Below are positions 28,175 to 36,937 of a stretch of DNA of 45,828 nt, piece by piece. Numbering within the stretch: the first letter of the stretch is position 1; each line of letters begins with the position of its first letter. Position numbers and translations under genes: made by a program. Origin of the DNA: Deltaproteobacteria bacterium (GTDB lineage Bacteria; Myxococcota_A; Polyangia; Polyangiales; JADJMO01); the NCBI GenBank assembly GCA_025363655.1, contig JANYDK010000136.1:1-45828 (forward strand). Direction: 5' to 3'. The notes under the pieces were generated by a model. It made no database searches, had not been told where the DNA came from, and was given only the letters and a program-made list of their open reading frames with translations.

Positions 28175-29359
28175 TCAGTGAATCGAGAGATCGGTCGTCG
28201 AGTACACGGTGTAGAGGAACACCGAGTCCGCGAAGACGAGCGGCGCCATCAACGTCGTGCGCGTGTCCTGCCGATGCTCGCCTGCATGCGTCCACGTGTC
28301 GGCCGTGAAGTCGTACTTCCAGACGTGACCCGACGAGAGGTTCTGCTTTCCCGCATCGCCATCGCTGCCGATGTCTTGCTGGAAGTTGACGAGTCGGTAA
28401 TACGCGCCCTTGAAGGACCACGAGACGTACTGGTTCATCACGAAATGATCGACCGGCGCCGTCGATTTCTTGAACGTCTTGGCGACGGTGTCGAACAGCA
28501 GCACGTCGTTGTTGCCGTCGGCCATCTCGACGACGATGGTCTTGTTCACCACCGCGACCTGCCCATATCCGGGGTAGGGCGTCGGCAGCTTGTCAGCCAT
28601 CGTCGTCCACGAATTCGCCGCCAGACTGTATCGATAAAGCAGCGTGCGATCACCTTTCGCCGGGTCGCCCCCTTCGCCAATGGGACAGCCAATCATGTAG
28701 GCGCTGTCGTCGACCGATGCGAGCGCAGGGCCCGTGCACACGTTCGGCACGTTGGTGATCGGTGACCAAGTGTCCGCTGCAGGGTCGTAGACGAAACCCT
28801 CTGCGTGCGCCGTACGCTCGGTGATTTTCCCCGACTCACTCCCGAGGACGAAGATTTTCCCGTTGCTCAAGACTGCATTCAGCGCCGCGGCGCCCGTCGG
28901 ATAGGGCTTGCGCTTCGACCACTTGTCGGCGGCCGTGTCGTAACACTCGACGTCGCTCACCTCGGTCACGTCGCGATATCCAGCGACCGCGCAGATGAGC
29001 CCATTGATGTCGAAGAACTGCGTCACGCGCGGGTTCGGCCAGGCCGCGCCGTTCTTCCAAGTGTTGCTCGCCGGGTCGTAAATCTCGACGTTGTCGACGT
29101 ATTGGGTCGAGCCCTTGATCCCACCGATGACGTAGATTTTCCCGCCCGATGCGACCGGCATCCCGATGCGAGCTGCCGTCGGCGCAGCGCGCTCGGTCAG
29201 CGTCTTGCCATCGGCGTCGTACTTCTCGACGTGCGATTCGAAATCGAACGCGTTGAGGTGATCGAGGATCTTGTCCTTGGCGCTGCAGCCGAAGAGGACG
29301 AGCCCGAGACCGAGGGCCGGAAGACGAAGCGAAGAACGCTGCATTCGGAAAGAAGACAT
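28175..29359 (-). CDS. Kelch-repeat beta-propeller lipoprotein
   Basis: A 394-residue exported lipoprotein. GAGGAG lies 9-10 nt before ATG 29359. The signal sequence ends in a lipobox (LVLFGC, Cys near residue 25). The body carries Kelch-type blades, each with a strand such as GKIYVIGG or GKIFVLGS followed by a Tyr-Asp and a Trp about 6-8 residues later (VEIYDPASNTWKNG, VECYDTAADKWSKR, FVYDPAADTWSPI, VWKYDFTADTWTHAG). About five to six blades are visible, giving a propeller that probably binds a protein or glycan at the surface. No enzyme motif is seen. It is divergent from proS over 227 bp and converges with the sigma-54 regulator, from which it is separated by 30 bp holding a CTCAGTGAAT doublet (28166-28185). 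Confidence 0.85.
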   Translation of the reverse strand: MSSFRMQRSSLRLPALGLGLVLFGCSAKDKILDHLNAFDFESHVEKYDADGKTLTERAAPTAARIGMPVASGGKIYVIGGIKGSTQYVDNVEIYDPASNTWKNGAAWPNPRVTQFFDINGLICAVAGYRDVTEVSDVECYDTAADKWSKRKPYPTGAAALNAVLSNGKIFVLGSESGKITERTAHAEGFVYDPAADTWSPITNVPNVCTGPALASVDDSAYMIGCPIGEGGDPAKGDRTLLYRYSLAANSWTTMADKLPTPYPGYGQVAVVNKTIVVEMADGNNDVLLFDTVAKTFKKSTAPVDHFVMNQYVSWSFKGAYYRLVNFQQDIGSDGDAGKQNLSSGHVWKYDFTADTWTHAGEHRQDTRTTLMAPLVFADSVFLYTVYSTTDLSIH

Positions 29360-29586
29360 CGAGTGTCACTCCTCTGTCGAGAGAGAGAGGTGCCGTTACG
29401 CGCATCGCTGGGACGGCCCGGCGACCGAGCGAAGCGAGATCGACCGGACGGCCAAAGTTGCGGAGCAGTCTTTGGCGAATGAGACGGTCGAGCAAAGCTG
29501 CGAATTCACTCCGCGCGGCGAGCTCCGCGGAGCGCCGACCCGACAAGATTTCGCGGCGCCCGGTCCGGTGGTACACGGCGCCCGTC

Positions 29587-31326
29587 ATGGTCCAGCGCAT
29601 CACCCGAGCCCTCGTTCCCACCATCAAAGAGACGCCCGCCGAGGCGACCAACGCGTCGCACATCATGCTCCTGCGCGCGGGTTTCATCCGCCAGCTCGGG
29701 GCCGGCATCTACAACTTCCTCCCGCTCGGCTTGCGCGTTCTTCGTAAAATCGAGGCGATCGTCCGCGAAGAGATGAACCGCTCGGGCGCGCTCGAGGTCC
29801 TCATGCCGGCGCTGCTCCCCGCCGACTACTTCAAGGAGACGGGCCGCTGGGACCTCTACGGCGACACTCTCTTTCGTCTGAAAGATCGCAAAGGCGGCGA
29901 CTACCACCTCGGACCGACGCACGAAGAGATCATCACCGACATGGTGCGACGCGAGGTCCGCAGCTATCGCCAGCTGCCGCTCAACCACTATCAAGTCCAG
30001 ACCAAGTTCCGCGACGAGGCGCGTCCGCGCTCGGGCATCCTTCGCTGTCGCGAGTTCACGATGAAGGACGCCTACTCCTTCGACGTCGACGAAGCCGCCG
30101 CGGTGAAGAGCTACGAAACGATGCGCGAGGCCTACCGCCGCATCTTCACGCGCGCCGGTCTCACCTTCCGCATCGTCCAGGCCGACAGCGGCGCCATCGG
30201 CGGCAAGACCTCGGCCGAGTTCCAAATCCTCGCCGATTCGGGCGAAGACGCGATCGTCGCCTGCGACAACTGCGACTACGCGGCGAACGTCGAGGCCGCC
30301 GAGGTCGGTGACGGACCCGAGAGCATCGATCCACGCGGCACCCTCTTCTCCATCGAAGAGGTGCACACGCCGGGCAAAGGCGGCATCACCGCCGTCGCCG
30401 AATTCCTCGGCGTCGGCGCGTCGCAATTCATCAAGTCGCTCCTCTACACCACCCCGAAAAAAGAGCTCGTCATGGTCTGCCTCCGTGGCAACCACGAGGT
30501 CAACGAGGTGAAGCTCGCCGCGGCGCTCGGCGTCGCCGAAGTGCACCTCGCCGCCGAAGCCGACGTGGTCAAGGCCACCGGCGCCAAGGTCGGCTACGCC
30601 GGCCCTATCGGTTTCAAGGGTCGCGTGGTCATCGATTCGTCGGCCACGCGGGTCAGCAATGGCGTCACCGGCGCCAACAAGACCGACTACCACCTCAAGG
30701 GCGTCAACTTCGGCCGTGATTTCCAGGCCGAAAAGGTCGACGTTCGCGCGGCGTCGGCGGGCGATCGTTGTCCGCGCTGCGCGACTGGCCACTTCAAGGC
30801 CTACAAGGGCATCGAGGGCGGACACATCTTCATTCTCGGCACCCACTACTCGTCGAAGATGCGCGCCGTCTTCCTCGACGAGAAGGGCGAAGAGAAGCCG
30901 ATGGTGATGGGCTGCTACGGCATCGGCGTCTCGCGCCTCGTCGCCTCCGCCGTCGAGCAGCACAGCGACGCCGACGGCATTCGCTGGCCGCTGGCGATCG
31001 CCCCCTACCACGTCCACCTCTGCACCCTCGGCAACGACGCTGCCATCAACACGGCCGCCGAGACGCTTTGTCAGTCCCTCGAAGCGCGCGGCATCGAGGT
31101 CCTCTGGGACGATCGCGACGAGCGACCGGGCGTGAAATTCAAGGACGCCGACCTCATCGGCATCCCCTACCGCGTCACCATCGGCGCCAAGACCATCGCG
31201 CAGAACGCCTGCGAGCTGAAGGCGCGCACCCAGCGCGATTCGAAAGCGTTCGAGCTCATCAGCCTCGCCGACGCTCCCGAGCGAATCGCGCAAGCCGTTC
31301 ACGCTGCGGTGCGCGTCGAGGTCTGA
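29587..31326 (+). CDS. proS: Prolyl-tRNA synthetase (bacterial type with editing domain)
   Basis: A 579-residue class II synthetase charging tRNA-Pro. Motif 1 lies in LRAGFIRQLGAGIYNFLPLGLRVLRKIE, motif 2 in QTKFRDEARPRSGILRCREFTMKDAYSFD (residues about 139-167), and motif 3 in GCYGIGVSRLVAS (about 446-458). The editing (INS) insertion, which hydrolyses mischarged Ala-tRNA, is present between motifs 2 and 3 (DCNC-like CDNCDYAANVEAAE then FLGVGASQFIKSLLY and VCLRGNHEVNEVKL), so this is the bacterial form. The C-terminal anticodon-binding domain ends in the FELISLADAPERIAQ region. The start is ATG 29587. The upstream codons in this frame are Arg/Ser-rich and unlike the family. The apbE-like gene begins one base after the stop. 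Confidence 0.96.
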   Translation: MVQRITRALVPTIKETPAEATNASHIMLLRAGFIRQLGAGIYNFLPLGLRVLRKIEAIVREEMNRSGALEVLMPALLPADYFKETGRWDLYGDTLFRLKDRKGGDYHLGPTHEEIITDMVRREVRSYRQLPLNHYQVQTKFRDEARPRSGILRCREFTMKDAYSFDVDEAAAVKSYETMREAYRRIFTRAGLTFRIVQADSGAIGGKTSAEFQILADSGEDAIVACDNCDYAANVEAAEVGDGPESIDPRGTLFSIEEVHTPGKGGITAVAEFLGVGASQFIKSLLYTTPKKELVMVCLRGNHEVNEVKLAAALGVAEVHLAAEADVVKATGAKVGYAGPIGFKGRVVIDSSATRVSNGVTGANKTDYHLKGVNFGRDFQAEKVDVRAASAGDRCPRCATGHFKAYKGIEGGHIFILGTHYSSKMRAVFLDEKGEEKPMVMGCYGIGVSRLVASAVEQHSDADGIRWPLAIAPYHVHLCTLGNDAAINTAAETLCQSLEARGIEVLWDDRDERPGVKFKDADLIGIPYRVTIGAKTIAQNACELKARTQRDSKAFELISLADAPERIAQAVHAAVRVEV

Positions 31327-31327
31327 C

Positions 31328-32425
31328 GTGCTCCGCCGTCGGTTCGCCGCTCTGGTGTTCGTCCTCCTGGCTTCGTGCCGCGAGCGCACCGCCGAGCCGG
31401 AAACCAAGGCATCTCCAGAGCCTCCGTCGACGTCGAGCAGCGCCTCGCCGCTGCCGAATTTGCCGCCGTCCGCGGTCATCGACGGCTCGTTCTCGGCGAT
31501 GGGTACGTCGATCACGTTCAAGATCTGGACGAACCGCGAGATGGCCGCACGGGCGGCGATGCAGGACGCGCTAGCCGAGATCCAGCGCATCGAAGCGCTG
31601 ATGACGACCTGGAAGGACACCTCCGAGGTCTCGCAAATCAACGCCGCTGCGGGCGGTGCTCCCATCGTCGTCTCGCAAGAGCTGATCGACGTCTTGCAGG
31701 GCGCGCGCTCGATCCACGACGCCTCCAAGGGCGTCTTCGACATCACGTTTTATGGCCTGAAAGGGCTCTGGCGCTTCGATCAGGACATGGTCGAGCAGCT
31801 GCCCGATCCGGCCGCCATCAAGGCTCGTCTTCCCCTCGTCGACGGCACCAAGGTCGAAATCGATCCGAGCAAACGCTCCGTGCGCCTCGCCACCAAAGGC
31901 ATGCTCATCAACCTCGGCGGCATCGCCAAGGGCTACGCCGTCGATCGCGCGGCCGCGGTGCTCGCCAAGAGCGGCTTCACCGACGTCGTCGTCCAAGCCG
32001 GCGGCGATCTCCTCGTCAAAGGCCGCAAAGGACAGGCCGATTGGGTCGTCGGCATTCGCGATCCTCGCGGCGGCGGCGACGATTTCTTCGCCCTCGCGCC
32101 GATCAGAGACGCATCGTTCTCGACCGCCGGCGACTACGAGCGCGCCTTCATCAAAGACGGCAAGCGCTACCACCACATCCTCGATCCGCGCACCGGCTAT
32201 CCAGCGACCGCGTGCCGCAGCGTGACGGTCCTCGCGCCCGACGCGCTCACCGCCGACGAGCTCGACGACGCCGTCTTCATCCTCGGTCCCGAGGAAGGCC
32301 TCCCGCTGATCGAAGCGCGCGAAGGCGTCGGCGCCGTCATCGTCGACAAGGACAACAAGGTCCACATCTCGAAGCGGCTCGAGGGCGTCATCAAGGTCGT
32401 TCACCCGCCCACGCCTGGCATCTGA
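31328..32425 (+). CDS. apbE: FAD:protein FMN transferase (ApbE family), lipoprotein
   Basis: A 365-residue ApbE, a Mg2+-dependent periplasmic enzyme that transfers FMN from FAD to a Ser/Thr of target proteins such as RnfG, NqrC or NosR-like flavoproteins. The N-terminus is a signal with lipobox (LLASC, Cys near 17), followed by a Ser/Pro linker. Family motifs are AMGTSITFKIW, the ALMTTWKDTSEVSQIN segment, the FDITFYGLKGLW region, the INLGGIAKGYAVDRAA motif that binds FAD, QAGGDLLVKG, and YHHILDPRTGYPA with TADELDDAVFILG. The GTG start is one base after the proS stop, so it is translated as part of the same message. No flavinylated target protein was recognised in the window. Confidence 0.92.
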   Translation: MLRRRFAALVFVLLASCRERTAEPETKASPEPPSTSSSASPLPNLPPSAVIDGSFSAMGTSITFKIWTNREMAARAAMQDALAEIQRIEALMTTWKDTSEVSQINAAAGGAPIVVSQELIDVLQGARSIHDASKGVFDITFYGLKGLWRFDQDMVEQLPDPAAIKARLPLVDGTKVEIDPSKRSVRLATKGMLINLGGIAKGYAVDRAAAVLAKSGFTDVVVQAGGDLLVKGRKGQADWVVGIRDPRGGGDDFFALAPIRDASFSTAGDYERAFIKDGKRYHHILDPRTGYPATACRSVTVLAPDALTADELDDAVFILGPEEGLPLIEAREGVGAVIVDKDNKVHISKRLEGVIKVVHPPTPGI

Positions 32426-32534
32426 GTGCGAGTGCGCGCATCGCGTACGAGGTGCGCGCGGATAGGGACGGATTTGCCTGCTCACGGGAGCCGTGTGGTA
32501 CCGATGGGTGCACTTCACCTGTCGGAGGATCCAG

Positions 32535-33401
32535 ATGCTCCAACGCTTCTCTTTGCGACACGTCTTCGCACTCGGATTCGTCGCCGTCGCCCTCGGCGGC
32601 TACGCCTGTAGCTCGAGCAACTCGTCGTCGTTCACCAGCGATCCTGGCGGCGGCGGCGTCTGTCGCAATGGCTGTGCGAACGGCATGACGTGCTCGCCTT
32701 CGACTGGAGGCTGCGTCGAGTGCACCACCGATGCGCAATGTCCGGCCTCGCGTCCTCGCTGCAGCGGCGGCGCGTGCGTGGCGTGCGCGAGCAATGGCGA
32801 CTGTGCGGCCGCTACCCCCGCGTGCTCACCGGCGACCCACACGTGTCAGGTCGCCTGCACCGCGACGAGCTGCCGCGGAGTGCTGCCGATCTGCGACCCA
32901 TCGAGCACCGCGTGCGTCGGATGTCTCGCCGACAAGGACTGCCCGGCAGCCGTGGGAAGGCCGTTCTGCGATCCGACCACCAAGCTCTGCGTGGCGTGCT
33001 CCACCAACGCGCAGTGCGGCGCCGCTGCGCCCGTCTGCTACACGAAGATCGGCATCTGCGTCGGCTGCTTGAGCAACGGCGACTGCAACGCCACGACGCC
33101 GATCTGCACCGGCGATCTCCGCTGCAAAGTCGGCTGTACCTCCAACACGGGCTGCAGCGGCGACAAGCCGCTGTGCGAGACCACGAGCGGTGAATGCGTC
33201 GGGTGTCTCGCCAACGGCGATTGCCCCTCGACCGCTCCCATCTGTCACGGCGGTCGCTGCGCGCAGTGTCAGAACAACTCCGATTGCCCCGCCGCGCATC
33301 CCTTCTGCGGGGACACCGCGTGCGTCGACTGCCGCAACGACAAGGACTGCCCTGCCACGGCACCGACGTGCCGCGCAGGGCTTTGCACCGTCAAAGGCTG
33401 A
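32535..33401 (+). CDS. Cysteine-rich repeat lipoprotein
   Basis: A 288-residue exported lipoprotein. GGAGG precedes ATG 32535, and the signal sequence ends in a lipobox (LGGYAC, Cys near residue 25). After a Ser/Gly linker the protein consists of about seven to eight tandem modules of roughly 30 residues, each with the pattern C-x2-C-x4-D/Q-C-P-x5-P-x-C (for example CVECTTDAQCPASRPRC, CVGCLADKDCPAA, CVGCLSNGDCNATTPIC, CAQCQNNSDCPAAHPFC, CVDCRNDKDCPATAPTC). These disulphide-rich modules are typical of secreted or surface proteins of Myxococcota. It may act in adhesion or simply be a rigid surface stalk. The cysteine spacing argues for disulphides rather than metal or haem binding. It converges with the acyl-CoA ligase gene. 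Confidence 0.85.
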   Translation: MLQRFSLRHVFALGFVAVALGGYACSSSNSSSFTSDPGGGGVCRNGCANGMTCSPSTGGCVECTTDAQCPASRPRCSGGACVACASNGDCAAATPACSPATHTCQVACTATSCRGVLPICDPSSTACVGCLADKDCPAAVGRPFCDPTTKLCVACSTNAQCGAAAPVCYTKIGICVGCLSNGDCNATTPICTGDLRCKVGCTSNTGCSGDKPLCETTSGECVGCLANGDCPSTAPICHGGRCAQCQNNSDCPAAHPFCGDTACVDCRNDKDCPATAPTCRAGLCTVKG

Positions 33402-33419
33402 TCGCGGACCGGCGCGACG

Positions 33420-35222
33420 TCACGCCGTCGCGCGTACTTCTGTCTTCCCGCCGCCGTACAGCTTCTCGACTTTGTCGCCGTAGACCTGCCAGACGTTGCG
33501 GCGCTTGAGCTTCATCGACGGCGTCAGCATGCCGTTTCCGACGGTGAAATCTTCCTTCACCAACTCGAACTTCAGCACCTTCTCGAACTGCTTGAAGTCG
33601 CCGCTGTAGGCCTCGAGCTCGGCGCGGATGAGGTTCTTCACCTTCGGATCGGCGAGGAGCGAGTCGTCGCTGAGCGACTCGATGCCGTTCTCCGGCTTCT
33701 TCGCCCACTCGCGCAGCTCGGTCATGTCGGGGACGATGAGCGCGACGTTGTACGGCTTGTTCGAGCCGTGCACCATCACGTTGGCGATGTACTGCGAGAG
33801 CTTGAGCTTCTCTTCGAGCGGCGAAGGCACCACGTACTTGCCGTTCTCCAGCTTGTACTGCTCCTTGATGCGGCCCGTGATGTAGAGGTACCCATTGCGA
33901 TCGAGGCGCCCCATGTCGCCGGTCCGAAACCCACCATCCTCAGTGAAAACGGCCTTATTTTCCTCGGGCCGGTTGTGGTAGCCCTTCATGATGTTGGGCC
34001 CGTAGAGGATGACCTCGCCGTTCTCCGGGTCGTTCGTGATCTTGTGATCGAGCACCACGCGCACGAGCGGAATCGCGCGACCGACCGACCCGATGCGACG
34101 ACGTCCGGGCGCGTTGGCGGTGGCGATCGGCGAGGTCTCGGTGAGACCGTAGCCTTCGTAGACCATGACGCCGATGCCATCGATGAACTCCGCGACCTCG
34201 CGTGAGATCGCCGCGCCGCCGCTGAACGCATACTTGAGGCGACCGCCGAAGCGCGCGCGCACCTTTTCGAAAACGAGCCGATCGGCCGCTTCGAAGGCGG
34301 CGACCTCGAGCAGCGTCAGGCGCCCGCCCTCACGTCGCTTCTTCGCCGCTGCGAGCCCGGCTGCCACCAGCTTCTGCACCGGCTTCGGCTTCTCGCGAAT
34401 CTGCTTCTGCACGCGATCGTAGATGCGGTTGAAGATGCGCGGCACGCTCATGATGAGGGTCGGACGCACCTCCGCGAGGTTGTCGATGATCTTGTCGACC
34501 GACTCGGCGAGCGCCATCGCCGCGCCCATCGAGAGCAGACAGTGCAGCTCGACGGTCTGCCCGAACGAGTGCGCCCAGGGAAGGAACGAGAGGCTCCGAT
34601 CCTCCTGCTCCATGTCCATGATTTCATGGACGGCGCTGACGTTGCTGGCGATGTTGCCGTGCGAGAGCATGACGCCCTTCGGCTCGCCGGTGGTGCCGCT
34701 GGTGTAGATGAAGCCGCAGATCGACTCGGCGTCCGGATGCACCGCCGCGACAGGCTTGAGGCGCCCTTCGGCGAGCACCGACTCGTACGTGTGCGTGTCC
34801 GTCGTCGAGCCCTCGAAGGCGATGACGTGCTTCAGCGAAGGAATCGACGAGACGTAGTCCTTCGTCTTCGCGTAAATCGACTGGTTGGCGACGAGGAGGA
34901 CCTTCGCCTCGCAGTCCTTGAGGATGAACTGCCACTCCTTCTCGGCCTGCGCCTCGTACATCGGCACGTAGCAAGCCTCGAGGCCGTACACCGCATAGGC
35001 AGCGACCGCCCACTCGACGCGGTTGTTGGCGATGACCGCGACCTTGTCGCCCTTGCCGACACCACGCGCGGCGAGCCCGGCGCGAAACGCGTCGACGAGC
35101 CGTCCGAACTCACCGTAGGTGATCCACCGCCACGAGCTTCCGACCTTCGTACCGAAGAGCTCGCGCCCTGCGTAGTGTTCCACCGACTGTTCGACCAGTT
35201 CGACGAGATTGGCGTACTTCAT
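33420..35222 (-). CDS. Long-chain fatty-acid--CoA ligase (AMP-forming)
   Basis: A 600-residue adenylate-forming enzyme that activates long-chain fatty acids to acyl-CoA, feeding beta-oxidation or lipid synthesis. The ATP/AMP signature is YTSGTTGEPKGVMLSHGN (residues about 174-191). The L motif and fatty-acid gate lie in LPWAHSFGQTVELHCLL, the adenylate motif in YEGYGLTETSPIATAN, and the hinge and Asp in GFRTGDMGRLDRNGYLYITGRIKEQYKLENGKYV. The end of the chain shows FTVGNGMLTPSMKLKRRNV, typical of long-chain ligases like FadD15 or FACS. The start is ATG 35222 with AGGAGG about 11 nt upstream; a longer reading adds a 17-residue unlikely tail. The gene is not in an obvious operon: its upstream neighbour ends 84 bp away. 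Confidence 0.93.
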   Translation of the reverse strand: MKYANLVELVEQSVEHYAGRELFGTKVGSSWRWITYGEFGRLVDAFRAGLAARGVGKGDKVAVIANNRVEWAVAAYAVYGLEACYVPMYEAQAEKEWQFILKDCEAKVLLVANQSIYAKTKDYVSSIPSLKHVIAFEGSTTDTHTYESVLAEGRLKPVAAVHPDAESICGFIYTSGTTGEPKGVMLSHGNIASNVSAVHEIMDMEQEDRSLSFLPWAHSFGQTVELHCLLSMGAAMALAESVDKIIDNLAEVRPTLIMSVPRIFNRIYDRVQKQIREKPKPVQKLVAAGLAAAKKRREGGRLTLLEVAAFEAADRLVFEKVRARFGGRLKYAFSGGAAISREVAEFIDGIGVMVYEGYGLTETSPIATANAPGRRRIGSVGRAIPLVRVVLDHKITNDPENGEVILYGPNIMKGYHNRPEENKAVFTEDGGFRTGDMGRLDRNGYLYITGRIKEQYKLENGKYVVPSPLEEKLKLSQYIANVMVHGSNKPYNVALIVPDMTELREWAKKPENGIESLSDDSLLADPKVKNLIRAELEAYSGDFKQFEKVLKFELVKEDFTVGNGMLTPSMKLKRRNVWQVYGDKVEKLYGGGKTEVRATA

Positions 35223-35306
35223 GGTGCAGGAGTCCTCCTCGGGAGAGCACGAAGCTACGGCCGGATGAGGCACGCGTAAACCACCGTCCGCGAAACGAGA
35301 CTCGAA

Positions 35307-36356
35307 TCAGCCGAGCTGCCGCGCGTGCCAGAGCAGCATTTCCACGCTCCCCGGACCACGGAGAAACGGCTGATCGTGCGGCCCGATCGCCAGGCGGAAG
35401 TCGTGCGGGACTTTTCGCGCCGAGAGCGCGGCATCGAGCGCCTCGACCGGCTTGCGAAAGACGTCCAGCGTGCTCGTCATCAGGTGCAAAGGGCGCGCGC
35501 CGGCAGCGAAGGCCTTTTCGATCCGCGCAGCCCACGAAGGCGCCTCGGCCACGGAGATCGCCGCCTGAACGCATCCGATCGAGCCGAGCTCCTGCGCGCG
35601 CCGCACCCCGACGCCGAGCGATGCATAACCACCCAATGAAACCCCGTCGACCCCGAGGTGCTCGGGTCCGGCGAGCGCCGGCGTCTCCGAGTAGAGCCGC
35701 GGGAGGAGCACGTCGAAGATCCATTGCGTGTGCGCGTCGATCGCCCACTCGACGTTCGGCCCTGTTTTCCAGATGTTCGGCGTGTACGGGCAAGCGACGA
35801 CCATTCCGCGAAATGGGCTCTTCGAGAGCTCGTCACGCACCTCGACGCACCGCTCGTCGCTCGCCATCTTGCCGAGCCCTTCGCGGGTGATCGTCGCCGG
35901 CGCGCGCAGGTGTGCATACCCCTCGGCGACGCCGTAGCGCTTCACCCAGGCATACGCGCCCATCTCCTCGTCGACGGTCTCGGCGAGCCCATGCAAGAGC
36001 ACGAGCAGCGGCACACGCTCCTTCTTCGTCAAGTGTCGCGGTACCAGCACGACCGCGCGCCGCGCGATTTTCGGATCACCCGGCAGCTTCCAGTCGTGGA
36101 GCGCGAGCTCGTCGCCGGCCACGCGCTCCTTCGGCTCCGCCACCGGGTAGGGCGCATCGGGCAGCTCGGGCACCGTCGGCGCGCTCGATGCGGTCGAGCT
36201 CGAGCTCGAAATGGAAGGCGCAGTCGAAGGCTCGGTCGTGGGCGCGTCCATCCTCGAGCTCGCCGGCGGCGTCGATTCGTGCGCGCCCGGCTCTCGACGA
36301 CACGCTGGAATCGCCAGCATCGCCAAGGCTTCGAGCGCGCGTCGCCTTCCAATCAC
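35307..36356 (-). CDS. Alpha/beta-hydrolase (esterase-like) lipoprotein
   Basis: A 349-residue exported hydrolase. The N-terminal signal has a lipobox-like IPAC near residue 19, followed by a Ser/Thr/Pro/Ala linker to about residue 65. The catalytic domain shows strand plus oxyanion motif VPLLVLLHGLAET, the nucleophile elbow GVDGVSLGGYASLG (Gly-x-Ser-x-Gly), and a late His in GPHDQPFLRGPGS that would complete the triad. An acid could be the Asp in STLDVFRKP. The fold resembles esterase/PHB-depolymerase-like alpha/beta hydrolases, and the substrate cannot be read. The start is ATG 36356. It is divergent from the ATP synthase genes across about 230 bp. It sits upstream of the acyl-CoA ligase on the same strand, so a shared role in fatty-acid release and activation is possible but unproven. 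Confidence 0.75.
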   Translation of the reverse strand: MIGRRRALEALAMLAIPACRREPGAHESTPPASSRMDAPTTEPSTAPSISSSSSTASSAPTVPELPDAPYPVAEPKERVAGDELALHDWKLPGDPKIARRAVVLVPRHLTKKERVPLLVLLHGLAETVDEEMGAYAWVKRYGVAEGYAHLRAPATITREGLGKMASDERCVEVRDELSKSPFRGMVVACPYTPNIWKTGPNVEWAIDAHTQWIFDVLLPRLYSETPALAGPEHLGVDGVSLGGYASLGVGVRRAQELGSIGCVQAAISVAEAPSWAARIEKAFAAGARPLHLMTSTLDVFRKPVEALDAALSARKVPHDFRLAIGPHDQPFLRGPGSVEMLLWHARQLG

Positions 36357-36589
36357 GCCTCACTCTAGCGTGTCGTCCAACGGAGGGCGCCACGCCGCGC
36401 ACCCTTCCGACAGCCGAGATTCCCCATCGCCGAAATGCCCGCGAGCCCCATGGTCGGGAGGAGCGGGCGAAATAGGCGCTTCACGGCCCAAGAACGCTCG
36501 GCGAGGGGCAACGCCGTCCTCGCCTTTGACCTTCCGGAGCGCCCTTGCTACGAACCGGCCGACCAACGCGAGAGAGCAGTTTTTCTCGC

Positions 36590-36937
36590 GTGTTCCGTGT
36601 TCGAGCCGCAGGTGAAGAGCCGTTGTCGAAGTGGCGAGATCTCGGAGACGTCGGCACCGTCGGCATCGAGTTCATCGTCTCGATCGGCGTCTGTTACTTC
36701 GCGGGTCACTGGCTCGATGTCCGCTACTTCGGCGGCCACGGGTACGGCGACCTCGCCGGCTTCGCCTTCGGTCTCGTCGTCGCCTTCCGGGCGATCGTCA
36801 TGGCCGGTCGGCGCGCCACCCTGAGCGTCGAGCGCGTGGAACGAGAAGAGCGCGAAAAGCGCGAACAACGCGCGGCCGAGCGCGAGTTGTACGAGCAACG
36901 AGAGAAGCATGAGCGCAGCCGTGAGCGAAACTCCTGA
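36590..36937 (+). CDS. AtpZ/AtpI-like small membrane protein of the ATP synthase operon
   Basis: A small protein with two membrane helices (VGIEFIVSIGVCYFAGHWLDV and YGDLAGFAFGLVVAFRAIVMAG), followed by a long charged coiled-coil tail rich in Glu/Arg/Lys. The GxEF...GxWLD pattern and position match the AtpZ/AtpI-like (F0F1-associated) family, which helps assemble the c-ring or supply Mg2+ to the synthase. The start is uncertain. I give GTG 36590, but TTG 36623 (after AGGTGAAG, giving LSKWRDLGDVG) and TTG 36545 are also in frame, and the first conserved residues come only after 36623. It overlaps atpI by 29 nt. Confidence 0.7.
   Translation: MFRVRAAGEEPLSKWRDLGDVGTVGIEFIVSIGVCYFAGHWLDVRYFGGHGYGDLAGFAFGLVVAFRAIVMAGRRATLSVERVEREEREKREQRAAERELYEQREKHERSRERNS

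Noticed and set aside
29522-29533. 12-bp perfect palindrome GCTCCGCGGAGC before proS
   Set aside because: In such GC-rich DNA palindromes of this length are expected by chance, and it lacks any terminator or operator context.
29506-31746. 746-codon open frame antisense to proS
   Set aside because: Composition is mirror-like (Val/Asp/Glu/Arg-rich, no motifs), and proS on the plus strand is unmistakable.
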